The notes: generated from the letters alone by a model not told the origin. Counted from the stretch's first letter, positions 46,550 to 56,997 are shown. The stretch is DNA of 64,000 nucleotides from Novosphingobium sp. SCN 66-18 (GCA_001725355.1 MEGD01000024.1:1915-65914), one strand, 5' to 3'. Numbers and translations are program-made.

Positions 46550-47977
46550 ATGCGCGAGAGGCTTCAGCACTATATCGACGGCAAATGGGTCGACAGCGAG
46601 GGCGGCCGTCGCCACGAGGTCATCAATCCCGCCACCGAGGAACCTTGCGCGGTCGTGATGCTGGGCAGCCAGGCCGATGTCGATAAGGCCGTTGCCGCCG
46701 CCAAGCGCGCCTTCACCACGTTCAGCAAGACCACGGTGGCCGAGCGCAAGGCTCTGCTGGAACGCATCATCGCCGAATACAAGAAGCGCATCCCCGATTT
46801 TGCCGCCGCGATCAGCGAGGAAATGGGCGCACCCGTCAGCTTCGCCGGCACGGCGCAGGTTGGCGCCGGCATCGGTTACATGCTGGGCACGCTGGAAGCG
46901 CTCGACGGCTTCGAATGGGAAGAAGCGATCCCCGGCACGCCCAACGCGCGCATGGTCCACGAACCCGTCGGCGTGGTCGCGGCGATCACCCCGTGGAACT
47001 GGCCGCTCAACCAGATCTGCGCCAAGATCGCGCCGTGCATCGCGGCGGGCAACACCGTGGTGCTCAAGCCTTCGGAAGAATGCCCGACCAATGCCGCGAT
47101 CTTCGCCGAAGTGCTGGACGCGGCCGGCGTTCCGGCAGGCGTGTTCAACCTCGTGCAGGGTGATGGCCCCGGCGTGGGCGTGGCGCTGACCGTGCATCCC
47201 GATGTGGACATGGTGAGCTTCACCGGTTCGACCCGCGCGGGCATCCAGATTGCCAAGAACGCGGCCGAAACCGTCAAGCGCGTGCATCAGGAACTGGGCG
47301 GCAAGGCCCCGAACCTCGTGCTCGAAGACGCCGATTTCGCCACCCACCTGCCGCCGACGCTGCAGGGCGTGGTCGCCAACACCGGCCAGAGCTGCATCGC
47401 CCCCACCCGCCTGCTGGTCCCCGCCGCGCGCAAGGCCGAAGCCGAGGAATTCGTGAAGAACTACTTCGCGGCCGTGAAGGTCGGCAGCCCGGCGGAACAG
47501 GGCGCGCACATCGGCCCCGTGGTCAACAAGGCGCAGTGGAGCAAGGTGCAAAGCCTGATCGACACGTCGATCTCCGAAGGCGCGAACCTGCTGGAAGGCG
47601 GCCCCGGCCTGCCGGACAACGTCAACCGGGGCTATTTCATCCGCCCGACGGTGTTCTCCGACGTGACGCCGGACATGACCATCTTCAGGGAGGAAACCTT
47701 CGGCCCGGTGGCGACGATCACCACCTACACCGACCTCGACGAAGCGATCGATCTGGCCAACAAGACCAGCTACGGCCTGTCGGCCACCGTCAGCGGCACG
47801 CCGGAATCGGCCTCCGACGTGGTTGGCCAGCTGCGCGCGGGCCTGGTCACGGTGAACGGCTGGGCCGGCGTGAAGGGCGGCGCGTTCGGCGGTTACAAGC
47901 AGTCGGGCAACGGCCGCGAGGTCGGCAAGTACGGCCTCAAGGACTTCATGGAAGTGAAGACCATCGCCCAGTTCTGA
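46550..47977 (+). CDS. NAD(P)-dependent aldehyde dehydrogenase
   Basis: A 475-residue ALDH-superfamily enzyme oxidising an aldehyde to the acid. ITPWNWPL with N150, VVLKPSEECP, FTGSTRAG, the general base E248 in HQELGGKAPN and the nucleophile C282 in NTGQSCIAPT are all present, so it should be active. The C-terminal motif FGGYKQSGNGREVGKYG matches betaine/medium-chain aldehyde types. Substrate cannot be told. A GGGAG ribosome site precedes the ATG. TTGCAA (46487-46492) with a weak TAATTG 17 bases later is a possible promoter. Confidence 0.94.
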   Translation: MRERLQHYIDGKWVDSEGGRRHEVINPATEEPCAVVMLGSQADVDKAVAAAKRAFTTFSKTTVAERKALLERIIAEYKKRIPDFAAAISEEMGAPVSFAGTAQVGAGIGYMLGTLEALDGFEWEEAIPGTPNARMVHEPVGVVAAITPWNWPLNQICAKIAPCIAAGNTVVLKPSEECPTNAAIFAEVLDAAGVPAGVFNLVQGDGPGVGVALTVHPDVDMVSFTGSTRAGIQIAKNAAETVKRVHQELGGKAPNLVLEDADFATHLPPTLQGVVANTGQSCIAPTRLLVPAARKAEAEEFVKNYFAAVKVGSPAEQGAHIGPVVNKAQWSKVQSLIDTSISEGANLLEGGPGLPDNVNRGYFIRPTVFSDVTPDMTIFREETFGPVATITTYTDLDEAIDLANKTSYGLSATVSGTPESASDVVGQLRAGLVTVNGWAGVKGGAFGGYKQSGNGREVGKYGLKDFMEVKTIAQF

Positions 47978-48010
47978 TGGCTAAACTCTGATTTCCGGCA
48001 CGCCGGAACG

Positions 48011-48047
48011 AAAGGGCCGGTGCTTCCGCAGGGAAGCGCCGGCCTTT
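48011..48047 (+). terminator. Terminator after the aldehyde dehydrogenase
   Basis: A 16-bp hairpin (48011-48027 with 48032-48047, one bulge) whose arms begin and end AAA/TTT. Confidence 0.65.
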
Positions 48048-48068
48048 GCCGTTGGGCGGTTGGGGGAG

Positions 48069-48185
48069 CCCACCCCCAACCCCTCCCGCAAGCGGGAGGG
48101 GAGAAAAGGTGGTAGCCCCTCCCGCTTGGGGGAGAGGTAGCGAGACTTGCGCTGCCGCAGGCGGCGTTAGTCGCAGCGGGGTGGG
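48069..48185. repeat. GC-rich dispersed repeat, copy 3 (expanded)
   Basis: Same module as 34267-34346, but with the hairpin unit duplicated (CCCTCCCGCAAGCGGGAGGGG followed by CCCCTCCCGCTTGGGGGAG). It ends in GGCGGCGTTAGTCGCAGCGGGGTGGG. It lies between two convergent genes. Confidence 0.85.
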
Positions 48186-48204
48186 TAGCACCCCATCGCC
48201 CGGA

Positions 48205-49551
48205 TCAGCCGGCCTGCCGCCAGCGGCGGGCACCCTCCGCCGCCTCCAGCGCGCGGACGCGGCCGTTCATCGCGCCGGTAATGCCGGCAATGGCGCTGTT
48301 GAGCGCGCGGGCGGCATAGCGGCGCGCATGTTGCGCCAGTGCCTGTTCGCGCGTGGCGGCGGCGTCCATCGCGCGGGGATAGATCTCGCCCAGCAGGCGA
48401 TCGAACGTGGCTTTCCAGCTGAACCGGTCGATCACGTGCGCCCGCGCGGCGGCGCGCATCGCCGCGTGGTCCCCGTGCCAGACCTCCATTACCATCCGCG
48501 CCATCGCGTCCGCATCATCGACCGGCGCCAGCCGCCCCAGCGCGGGCGTGACCCGTTCCAGCATCGCGCCGGAGGCCACGCCCACGACCGGCAAGCCGCT
48601 GGCCTGCGCTTCCAGCACCGAAATGCCGAAGGTCTCGTCCGCCATGGCGGAGACATAGATGTCCGCCGAGGCCACCAGCCGCGCCAGTTCGGCGCGATCG
48701 CCCACGAAGCCCTGGAACGCCACGGGAAGCCCGCGCGCTTCCTCCACCATCCGGTCGCGCAGCTTGCCGTCGCCGATCAGCAGCAGCGCCGCCCCGGAAT
48801 CGGCCGGCAGCGCGCGGAACATCGCAAGCAGCCGGTCGGCACGCTTTTCGTTGTCCAACCGCCCGGCATAGACCAGCAACGGCCCCTGCCCTTCCAGACC
48901 CAGCCGCGCACGCAAGGCCGGATCGCGGCGATCGGGATGGAACACCGCCGGATCGACCCCCAGTGCCAGTTCGTCGACATGCTCGACGCCATAGGACGCC
49001 AGCATCGCGCGCATGTCGCGCCCCAGGGTATAGACCCGGTCAAACTCACGATAGGTCGCCTCGGCATAGCCGGCGCTGACCTTGCGCAGCCCGCGCGCGA
49101 CCATATCGCCGAACAGTTCCGAACTGACGCGATAGACGTGGGCATTGGGGAAATCGGTGTGATAGCCGGCGACCAGCGTGGTGTGCGGGAACGCGCGCCG
49201 GTGATCGATCGCGGTCCAGGGCAGCACCCAGGGACACAGCGATTCGATCACGTCGGGCCGATAGCGCGCCAGCACCGCGCGCACCGCCGCCGTGCGCAGG
49301 ATGAAGCGGTAATTGGGGCTGCCCCGCACCGGATCGGCGCCGATCTCCACCCAGATGTGGCGGCCGTTCTCCACCACGCGGTCCTCGGCGCCCGGCACGA
49401 TCTGCAACAGCCGGTGTCCGGTATGCTCCAGCACATGGGCGCGCTTTTCGCGCAAGTAGGTGCCGATGCCGCCGCCGCCTTGCGGGGCATAGCTTTGCGT
49501 CAGGTCGCAGATCAGAAGCGCGTTGCAGTCGATGGTCACGGATCCCTTCAA
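48205..49551 (-). CDS. Glycosyltransferase, GT4 family
   Basis: A 448-residue GT-B fold enzyme. The N-terminal domain opens with TQSYAPQGGGGIGTYLREK and includes VAGYHTDFPN. The C-terminal nucleotide-sugar domain has LLVYAGRLDNEKRADRLL, LLIGDGKLRDRM and SADIYVSAMADETFGISVLEAQASGLPVVG, where the E-x7-E donor motif is clear. Close relatives are alpha-mannosyl or glucosyltransferases of glycolipid or polysaccharide synthesis. The last 50 residues are helical and basic, perhaps membrane-associating. It is on its own and convergent with the aldehyde dehydrogenase. Acceptor unknown. Confidence 0.9.
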   Translation of the reverse strand: MKGSVTIDCNALLICDLTQSYAPQGGGGIGTYLREKRAHVLEHTGHRLLQIVPGAEDRVVENGRHIWVEIGADPVRGSPNYRFILRTAAVRAVLARYRPDVIESLCPWVLPWTAIDHRRAFPHTTLVAGYHTDFPNAHVYRVSSELFGDMVARGLRKVSAGYAEATYREFDRVYTLGRDMRAMLASYGVEHVDELALGVDPAVFHPDRRDPALRARLGLEGQGPLLVYAGRLDNEKRADRLLAMFRALPADSGAALLLIGDGKLRDRMVEEARGLPVAFQGFVGDRAELARLVASADIYVSAMADETFGISVLEAQASGLPVVGVASGAMLERVTPALGRLAPVDDADAMARMVMEVWHGDHAAMRAAARAHVIDRFSWKATFDRLLGEIYPRAMDAAATREQALAQHARRYAARALNSAIAGITGAMNGRVRALEAAEGARRWRQAG

Positions 49552-49602
49552 TCGATCCGTTATGACTCTTTCGCGACCCCGCGCAAAATTCCTTGAACGG
49601 CG

Positions 49603-52600
49603 TCAATAATCCTTGCTGACGCGCAGGTTGAGGCTCTCGTCCCCGATCGTCGCCACGGAGGCGAGCAGCGCGAGCCAGCGGGTGATGCGGAATTCGACCG
49701 ACGTGGCGTTATAGCCGCGCCCGTCGGTGACCAGTTCGACGAAGAACTTGCGGCCGAGGTACTTGCCCGCCGCAACGCTGGTACCGCGCGGAATCGAGGC
49801 ATCGGCGTTGAGGATGCGCAAGCGGTCGAGCCCGATGGCGCTGCGCAGCTTGTTGATCGGGTCCAGCCCGCCGCCGCCGCGCAGCGATGCCAGCGCGGCG
49901 GCAAGCTGCACCGCTTCCGGCGCCGAAATCTGCGTGATCGAGCTGCCGAACAGCAGGCGGCTGAGCAGTTCCTCTTCGGGCAGGGACGGCGTGGAGGAGA
50001 AGGCGATCACCGGCTTCATTCCCGATCCGGTGATCGTGATCGTGGCGCTGACGCCGTTGGCATCGCCCGTGGCCGCAATATCCAGCCGGGGATCGATCGG
50101 CACTTCACCGGCGAAGCGGATGCGGCCGCGTGTCAGGTCGAAGCGCTTGCCGGCGAATTCGTAGCCGCCGCGCACCAGATCGGCGCTGCCGAATATCTGC
50201 GGGTTGGCGGTGGTGCCGCGCAAGCGGATGTCCGCGCCCCATTCGCTGTCCAGCCCCAGCCCGCGCACGTCGATGCGATTGCCGCCCGAGGCATCGATCA
50301 GGAACGTCCACGGCGTGGACGGCGTGCGCGCCGGGGCAACGTCGGCACGCGGATTGATCTCGCGCGTGGGGATCGAGGGCAGTTCCGCGACCGCGCTGGC
50401 GCTGCCGAGCGCCCAGCGCGCCTGTTCGATGCGCACCCGCCCGGCGATAGTGCCGCCAATGCCGTCGCTGACGATGCGCAGCGGGCCGGTGACCGTGGCC
50501 GCCATGTCGTCGCGGTTGACGATGCGCGCGTTCTGCGCGGCCATCCGCAGATCGAGCGCGACCCCGCGCGAGACGAGGTTGGACAGATCGATGGTGCCGC
50601 TGCCGGTAACCTTGCCGCCGTTGGCGGTGGTGCCGGCAAAGCGGTTCAGCGACAGCCGCGAATCGTTGAAAGTGCCGCTCGCCTGGATGTTCTGGATGTC
50701 GGTGCCGATCACGCTGCTCTGCACGCGCAGATCCTTGCTGGCGATGGCGCCGACGAAGGTCGGGTCATCGAGCGTGCCGGTGATGTCGGCGCGCGCGCCG
50801 ATCGTGCCGGTCAGGTCCATGAAGTCCACCGCCGCGAGGCGCCACAGCGTTTCGGCCGGGCCGCCATAGCGGACCTGTGCCTGCAGCCGCCCACCGCGCA
50901 AGCGCTCCAGCACGGTGCCGCCGCGCGGCAGGCCGGAAAGGAGCGCCTGCACCCCGCCGCGCACGGTGCCGCCGTCCCGCCCGCCATCCTTGAACACCGC
51001 GCGCGCCTGCAGCGCCGAAGGATCGAGATCGGCGACGAGCGAGAGGTTCATCGGCCGCGAGGTGAGCACCAGGCCCGAGCGCGTCAGCCCGCGCACCTGC
51101 ACCGCCGCATGGCCCGACGGCGCGCCGGTGTGATCGTTGCGGTATTCGACCACGCCCGAGAGCGCCCCGCCGAGGCCCAGGTCCGCCACGACGATGTCCG
51201 CCAGCGACAGCGGCATCCGCGCGATCTGGAGCTTCAGTTCGGTCGGCCCGCCCAGCACGTGCCCTTCGGCAATGACCGCTCCTCGCCCGAAGTTGACCTG
51301 CGTCGGCTGCAACCGCCAGCCCGCACCCTCGCGCTCCAGCACCGCGCGGCGTGGCATCTGGATCGCGCGGCCGGAATAGTCGCCCGAGGCCAGCGCCACG
51401 ATCTTGTCCGGCGAAACCGCCGCCGTGCCCTGCATGGCGAAGCGCGTGCCGCGCCGCCCGGCGATGGACGCGGTGACGCTGCCCGCACCGTTGACGAGCT
51501 TCGCGTTCACGGCCAGCCGTCCGATGAACAACTGCCCCGCACCGATGCCTTCGACATGCGCGGTGGCATCGATGGTGCTCTTGCCCTCGGCCAGGAAGCC
51601 GTTCACCTCGACTTTGCCGTTGCCGATGGAGATCGGCCGCGCGCCGCCGAAGCGGGCGTTGCGCGCCGTGACCAGCGCGGTGATCGCCTGCCCGCCCTCC
51701 TTGGGATCGAGCCGGACGGTGCCATCGATCCCGCCGCCCCTGATCGCCAGATCACCGCTGACGCCCGCCGTGGCGAGGTCCAGCCCGCCGGTGATCTCGG
51801 TCTGCCAGACCTTGAAATGCTCGATCGCGATGCGCGTCGGCCCCTTGGGCGGCGATTGCAGGCCCAGCACGCCATCGAACGGCCCCAGCGTGGAATCGCC
51901 CTTCGTCTCGATCCGGAACCCGTCGGCCACGGGGGACAGCGCAACGCGCACGTCCTTGAGGCCGGCGGCGGGCAAGGGATTGGCGAAGACCAGCACGGCG
52001 GAAGGCCCGTCCTTGGCCATCGCGGCATCGATGGTGAAATCGCCATAGTCGAGGTGACGGCCCTTGCCGACCACGGTGGTACGGCCATCGGGGTGGACCT
52101 GCCCGTTCAGGGCGACGGCCAGCTTGCGCGAGGACAGGCGCGCATCGCTGAACCGCAGCGGGATCAGCGCGCCGGTGACGACGCCGCCGGAAAAGCGGAT
52201 GTTGCCGCCGGTCAGGTTCGCCAGCGTGGCGTTGTCGATCCGCACCATGCGCCCGGCGGCGTTGGCGCGAAGCGACCAGGGCACACCGTTGCCCATCCCG
52301 AACACGATCTTGGCATCGGCATCGACCAGGCCCAGGTTGGGCAGCGCGAAGCCGCGCGCGGTGACTGGCCCCGCCAGCGCATACATCCCCTTGGCCATGT
52401 CGCTGCGCAGCACCAGCCGCGCGGCCAGCCCCTTGAGGTCGATCGCGAGCTGTTCGGAGGAAAGCTGGCTACCCTGCAGAACCAGATCGCCCTTTACGCT
52501 GGCGCCCACGAAGCGCGGATCGATCATGCCGTTGCCGGTCACCACCTTCTTCGCGGTGACGGCCAGCGGCAGCAGCAGGCGCTTGCCGTTCCAGTTGGCG

Positions 52601-53832
52601 GTGCCGGCGGTGTGCAGCCCTTCGGCCTGCGTGGTGCCGCTCTTCAACCGGTCGATGGTGAAATCGTGGCGGATGGCAAGATCGCGGAACGGACCGTCGA
52701 GCGTCGCGGCAAGGCGCACGCCGGAGAGTTCGGGCGAGGCCATGACCAGATCGGGCCGACGCAGGTCGGCCTTGAGCGCCAGTCCCGTGACACGATTGGC
52801 CGTAAGATCGACCGCGCCCTGCCCCGTGGCGCGGAATGCCGCGCCACCCACATAATAGCGCCCGTCCAGCGTCGAATCAGCGAACGTGCCGTGGTAGAAT
52901 AGCGAAAGCTTTTCCCCCACCACGCGGCGCGTGGCGCCGGCCAGCAACGCTTCGGGAAAGACCTGCCCGGCGATAGTGTAGGTGCCCGCGCGGTTATCGA
53001 TCAGGAAGCCGGCCAGCCGTTCACCGTCGCGCCGGGCCACGGCCCAGCCGTGCCACGCGCTGAACCGACCCTTGCCCGCCACTTTCGCGACGATATCGCT
53101 TTTGACGCCGGTCAGTGCCGACAGCAGGCCGCCGCGCGGCGCGGCATAATCAAGCGCGAGATCGAACTTGTCGCGATCCGGTTCGCTATCGAGGTGCAGC
53201 GCCAGCCGGTCCTTGCCGCCCAGCCTGCCGTTGGCATCGATCAGCGTGCGGCCCGAGCGGAGATTGGCACGCGCGGTCAGATCGACGCGGCGCTTTTCCC
53301 CGATCACGCCCTGCGCGATGGTGAGGGCATCGACTTCCAGACGGTCGATGCGGATGTTGAACGAGGGCAGGATCGGCGCGTTGGGATCGCCCGGCTTCAA
53401 TTGAGGCCGGCGCAGCAGGGTACCCCGGTGCAGCGCGAGCGTGCGGATGTCGAGCGTGTTGACCGTCCAGGCATAGGGTCGCCAGTCCAGGTCGACATCG
53501 GGAACGGTCAGGAAAGGACCATGGGAATCGCTGAGCACCACGTCCTTGAGGCCGGCCTTGCCGAACAGCGACCCATCGATTCGGCCGATCTTGATGCGCA
53601 GGCCCGACGCCGGCGCTAGCGTCGCGACCCTGTCGGCAACGAAACGGTGGCCGATCGGCGAATCCAGCACCAGCAGCGCGCCCAGCAGCGCTATCGCCAG
53701 CACGGCAAGCCCCGCGCCGATGCGCCGTGTCCAGCGCCAGAGCGCGGGGGTAGAGCCGGAATCCTGGGAGCGCGGCGACGCGCCCGGCGCGGGTGCCTCC
53801 TCGGGCGCGGGTGGCACGGTATCGTCCGTCAT
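49603..53832 (-). CDS. tamB: Translocation and assembly module protein TamB
   Basis: A very large (1,409-residue) inner-membrane-anchored protein that works with an Omp85 partner and, as an AsmA-like/VPS13-like protein, is thought to move phospholipids across the periplasm. It has one N-terminal transmembrane helix (about 38-57) after a Pro/Glu-rich head. A long run of repeating beta-strand segments follows. The C-terminal DUF490/TamB domain holds RIRFAGEVPIDPRLDIAATG, LPEEELLSRLLFGSSI and the closing FRITRWLALLASV. The start overlaps the tamA stop (ATGA). Confidence 0.95.
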   Translation of the reverse strand: MTDDTVPPAPEEAPAPGASPRSQDSGSTPALWRWTRRIGAGLAVLAIALLGALLVLDSPIGHRFVADRVATLAPASGLRIKIGRIDGSLFGKAGLKDVVLSDSHGPFLTVPDVDLDWRPYAWTVNTLDIRTLALHRGTLLRRPQLKPGDPNAPILPSFNIRIDRLEVDALTIAQGVIGEKRRVDLTARANLRSGRTLIDANGRLGGKDRLALHLDSEPDRDKFDLALDYAAPRGGLLSALTGVKSDIVAKVAGKGRFSAWHGWAVARRDGERLAGFLIDNRAGTYTIAGQVFPEALLAGATRRVVGEKLSLFYHGTFADSTLDGRYYVGGAAFRATGQGAVDLTANRVTGLALKADLRRPDLVMASPELSGVRLAATLDGPFRDLAIRHDFTIDRLKSGTTQAEGLHTAGTANWNGKRLLLPLAVTAKKVVTGNGMIDPRFVGASVKGDLVLQGSQLSSEQLAIDLKGLAARLVLRSDMAKGMYALAGPVTARGFALPNLGLVDADAKIVFGMGNGVPWSLRANAAGRMVRIDNATLANLTGGNIRFSGGVVTGALIPLRFSDARLSSRKLAVALNGQVHPDGRTTVVGKGRHLDYGDFTIDAAMAKDGPSAVLVFANPLPAAGLKDVRVALSPVADGFRIETKGDSTLGPFDGVLGLQSPPKGPTRIAIEHFKVWQTEITGGLDLATAGVSGDLAIRGGGIDGTVRLDPKEGGQAITALVTARNARFGGARPISIGNGKVEVNGFLAEGKSTIDATAHVEGIGAGQLFIGRLAVNAKLVNGAGSVTASIAGRRGTRFAMQGTAAVSPDKIVALASGDYSGRAIQMPRRAVLEREGAGWRLQPTQVNFGRGAVIAEGHVLGGPTELKLQIARMPLSLADIVVADLGLGGALSGVVEYRNDHTGAPSGHAAVQVRGLTRSGLVLTSRPMNLSLVADLDPSALQARAVFKDGGRDGGTVRGGVQALLSGLPRGGTVLERLRGGRLQAQVRYGGPAETLWRLAAVDFMDLTGTIGARADITGTLDDPTFVGAIASKDLRVQSSVIGTDIQNIQASGTFNDSRLSLNRFAGTTANGGKVTGSGTIDLSNLVSRGVALDLRMAAQNARIVNRDDMAATVTGPLRIVSDGIGGTIAGRVRIEQARWALGSASAVAELPSIPTREINPRADVAPARTPSTPWTFLIDASGGNRIDVRGLGLDSEWGADIRLRGTTANPQIFGSADLVRGGYEFAGKRFDLTRGRIRFAGEVPIDPRLDIAATGDANGVSATITITGSGMKPVIAFSSTPSLPEEELLSRLLFGSSITQISAPEAVQLAAALASLRGGGGLDPINKLRSAIGLDRLRILNADASIPRGTSVAAGKYLGRKFFVELVTDGRGYNATSVEFRITRWLALLASVATIGDESLNLRVSKDY

Positions 53833-56081
53833 CAGAACGCCTGCCCCAGCGCGACATAGACGCCGATGCGGCTATCGCCTTTCGACGGATTGAGCGGCGT
53901 GCCGAGATCGATGCGGATCGGCCCGAAATTGGTCTGGTAGCGGATGCCCACGCCGACGCCGACCTTGATGTCGCGGAAGCGCGGGCTGGTGGTCTCGTCC
54001 ACCGCGCCGGCATCGACGAACGGCACCACGCTGACCGCGCCGCCCATCAGCCCCGTCTTGACCCGCGCTTCGAGCGAGAATTCGGTCAGCGAACGGCCGC
54101 CGCTGGGTGCGCCGGTAGTGTCGCGCGGGCCGATCTGCTGATAGCCATAACCGCGCACCGACGATCCGCCGCCGGCATAGAACCGGCGCGACGGCGCGAT
54201 GCTGGCGATGTCCGCGCCCTGAATCGCGCCGAAGCGCACGCGGCCGGCCATGACCACGCTGTCGCTGACCGGGCGATAGAGGCTCGCGTCGAGCTGGACC
54301 TTCACATAGGTCGAATTAGCACCGGCCTGGCGCGAGATTTCGGGCGATACGCGCAAAGCCACGCGGAAGCCGCGCGTGGGATCGAGCAGGCTGTCGCTGC
54401 CGTCATAGGCACCGCGCAAGGGCAGCGCGCCGATGAAATAGGTCTTGCGCGGCTGGGTGCTGTCCTCGCGCTCGCTGGTGGCCACCACTTCGACGCCCGC
54501 CGAATAGACCCACGGCTTCTGGAACAGCAACGTCGTCTGCCGCTCGATGCTGCTGACCAGCGACAGGGTGCGCGCCTGATAGGCATCGCTCACCTTGGTC
54601 TGGGCATAGAGATCGGCGGTCAGCACCTGATCGCGCGTCAGGAAGTTGTTGCGGCGATAGATCACGCCCAGCAACTGTTCGCGCGTGCCGGCCACGCCAC
54701 GCACGCGCACCATGCCTTCGGGCGGGATCAGGTTGCGATGTTCCCAGCTCGCCTCGACGCGGAAGCCTTCGCCGCTGGAATAACCGATCAGCGCCGCGAT
54801 CGTGCGCTGCGGGGCCTTGGCCATATCGACATCGACATCGACCACGCCGGGCTTGCCGGCGACGGGCGGCGTCACCTCGCGGGTTTTGACCGTAACCGAG
54901 GAGACCAGGCTGGTCGCCAGGATCGCCTGCCGCAGATCGTCGAGCATGGCGGTCTGATAGACGTCGCCCGGCCGGAATCGCGCGATATGCTGGATGTGGC
55001 GCGAACCCATGAAGCGCGGCATGCCGCTGACGACCTGCCCGAACACATAGCGCCCGCCGCTGGCGACGGGCACCGTCAGATCGCCGGTGCGCGGTTCGTG
55101 GTCGATCACCAGTGCCGGCTCGCCCACCTTGGCGAAGGCATAGCCGTTGTCGCCCAGCGTGGCGGCAAGATCGGCGCGGCCCTTGAGAATCTTCTCGGTG
55201 TTGACCGGATCGCCGACGCGGACGCCAAAGGCCGCGCGCAGCGTTTCATAGTCCGCGCCCGTTCCGGCAATGTCGCCGAGATCGATCTTCGCCAGGCGAT
55301 ACTGCGGCCCCGGCACCACATCGAAGCGCACCACCACCTTGGACAGATCGATGGCATTGCGGCGCGGACCGCGCCGCGCCCCGTTGCCGCCTTCCGCGCT
55401 TGCCGACGCCGCCGAAGCCGCGGCCTCGCTCTGCGGCGTGACGATCGACTGGTAAACCTCGGCGTCGTAATAGCCATAAGTGCGCAGAATTTCGACGATC
55501 AGGTCGCGATCGCTGCGCGCGCGGCGGGTCAGCTGGGCAAGGTTGTCCTCGTCGTCATCCAGCGAATGCAGGCTGGAAAGGCCGGAGAACCGCGAAACCA
55601 GTTCGTCACGCTCCGGAAAGGCATCGGTGGGCGAGAAGGCCAGATCCACCTGTCCGCCGACGTGGGAGATCGAGGCATCGGGGATCAGCGCGTTGCGCGC
55701 GCTGTCGACCTGCTGCTGTTCGCCATCCAGCGCGTCGACCGCGCCGTCCACCTGCTGCTGCGCCACCGCAATGTCCGGATCGGGATCGAGCGGCTTGAAA
55801 ACGGGGAGATCGGCGGTCTGCGGCCAATCGATGGTGATGCCGGGGATGTCCGTCAGCGCCTGCAACGGTTCGGTCGCGCCCAGCAGCGCGGCGACATCGG
55901 GCGCGGGCTGGCGCGCGGCATCGGTATCGAGCGCCCAGCTTTCGGCATTGTCGATCGCCGAATCGGGGATCAGGTCCTTGAGCGCCTGGTCGGTATCGCG
56001 CGATTGCGCCAGCGCCATCGGGGCGGGCACCAGCGCAAGAACCAGCGCCGCCGCGATGATCCGCGTCAGCGATCCAGACAT
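53832..56081 (-). CDS. tamA: Omp85-family assembly factor TamA
   Basis: An outer-membrane beta-barrel partner of TamB. I start at 56081 (MSGSLTRIIAAALVLALVPAPMALA), giving a signal peptide and 749 residues; the open frame upstream is the antisense of bpt. After cleavage there is an unusual 150-residue segment rich in Asp, Gln and Ala (IPDSAIDNAESWALD, LDPDPDIAVAQQQVDGA). POTRA domains follow (about 210-430, including RFDVVPGPQYRLAKIDLG), then a 16-strand-type barrel. The barrel has RGYGYQQIGP (lid-loop VRGY motif) and closes with GPIRIDLGTPLN and VYVALGQAF. Confidence 0.93.
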   Translation of the reverse strand: MSGSLTRIIAAALVLALVPAPMALAQSRDTDQALKDLIPDSAIDNAESWALDTDAARQPAPDVAALLGATEPLQALTDIPGITIDWPQTADLPVFKPLDPDPDIAVAQQQVDGAVDALDGEQQQVDSARNALIPDASISHVGGQVDLAFSPTDAFPERDELVSRFSGLSSLHSLDDDEDNLAQLTRRARSDRDLIVEILRTYGYYDAEVYQSIVTPQSEAAASAASASAEGGNGARRGPRRNAIDLSKVVVRFDVVPGPQYRLAKIDLGDIAGTGADYETLRAAFGVRVGDPVNTEKILKGRADLAATLGDNGYAFAKVGEPALVIDHEPRTGDLTVPVASGGRYVFGQVVSGMPRFMGSRHIQHIARFRPGDVYQTAMLDDLRQAILATSLVSSVTVKTREVTPPVAGKPGVVDVDVDMAKAPQRTIAALIGYSSGEGFRVEASWEHRNLIPPEGMVRVRGVAGTREQLLGVIYRRNNFLTRDQVLTADLYAQTKVSDAYQARTLSLVSSIERQTTLLFQKPWVYSAGVEVVATSEREDSTQPRKTYFIGALPLRGAYDGSDSLLDPTRGFRVALRVSPEISRQAGANSTYVKVQLDASLYRPVSDSVVMAGRVRFGAIQGADIASIAPSRRFYAGGGSSVRGYGYQQIGPRDTTGAPSGGRSLTEFSLEARVKTGLMGGAVSVVPFVDAGAVDETTSPRFRDIKVGVGVGIRYQTNFGPIRIDLGTPLNPSKGDSRIGVYVALGQAF

Positions 56082-56097
56082 CCGCAACGAAGCATGA

Positions 56098-56997
56098 TCA
56101 GGCCGGACGGTAGATTTCCTGTCCGGCGTGAAGACCATCCTTGCCCCCGCGCTCGAAACCGTCCTGCCGCGAGGTGGCCGCACGATCGATGGCGCTGGCC
56201 TGTTCATCAGTCGAGAAACGCTCCCAGCCATCGCGGCCAAGGCGTTCGAGCGGACGGAAGCGCACCTTATACTGCATGCGCGACGAGCCTTCGACCCAGT
56301 ACCCGAGATAGACGTAGGGCAGGCCGATTCTCGCCGCGTGCAGAATGTGATCGAGGATGATGTAGGTTCCAAGCCCGGTGCGCGTCTCGTGATGTGGATC
56401 GTAGAAACTGTAGATCATCGAAAGACCATCGCCCTGATGGTCGGTAAGGCAGGCTCCCACCAGTTTGCCCGGCGCGCCACCCACGCCCGGTTCCCTGTAT
56501 TCAATCACATAGCTTCTGACTGGCGTATGTTCCACCATGTCAGCAAAATCCATCTCGTCCATCGCCGCCATGCCCCCATCGGGGTGGCGCGCCGACAGGT
56601 AACGCCGCAGGAGGTCAAACTGTTCCTGCGTCGACCACGGCTTGCATGCAGTAACAATCAGGTCCGAATTGGCCTTGATCGCCCGGCGCTGCGCCGAAGA
56701 GGGCTGAAATTCGTCCGAGACGACGCGCACCGAGACGCAGGCGGTGCAATCGATGCAGCTGGGGCGGTAGGCGACGGTCTGGCTGCGGCGGAAGCCGATA
56801 CGGCCCAGCGCGTCGTTCAGGTCGTCGGCATGAGGCCCCTTCAGCTCGGTGAACACCTTCCGTTCGCTCTTGCCCTCAAGATAGGGGCACGGCGCGGGGC
56901 TCGTCACGAAAAAGCGGGGAAAACGGACGGGCGCGGTCACGGCCTGCTGGGCTTCCTCTGGGCGTCCGGACCATCCGGCACCGTTCAAAAACGACAA
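56098..56997 (-). CDS. bpt: Aspartate/glutamate leucyltransferase (N-end rule)
   Basis: Transfers leucine from Leu-tRNA to proteins with N-terminal Asp or Glu, marking them for Clp[18 protein letters not shown] and [16 protein letters not shown] form the conserved N-terminal half with its Cys cluster. [19 protein letters not shown] and [22 protein letters not shown] are the ATE/Bpt C-terminal signatures. At 299 residues it is slightly long; a GTG at residue 20 is an alternative start. It faces the same way as tamA, 16 bp upstream of it. Confidence 0.93.
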   Translation of the reverse strand: MSFLNGAGWSGRPEEAQQAVTAPVRFPRFFVTSPAPCPYLEGKSERKVFTELKGPHADDLNDALGRIGFRRSQTVAYRPSCIDCTACVSVRVVSDEFQPSSAQRRAIKANSDLIVTACKPWSTQEQFDLLRRYLSARHPDGGMAAMDEMDFADMVEHTPVRSYVIEYREPGVGGAPGKLVGACLTDHQGDGLSMIYSFYDPHHETRTGLGTYIILDHILHAARIGLPYVYLGYWVEGSSRMQYKVRFRPLERLGRDGWERFSTDEQASAIDRAATSRQDGFERGGKDGLHAGQEIYRPA

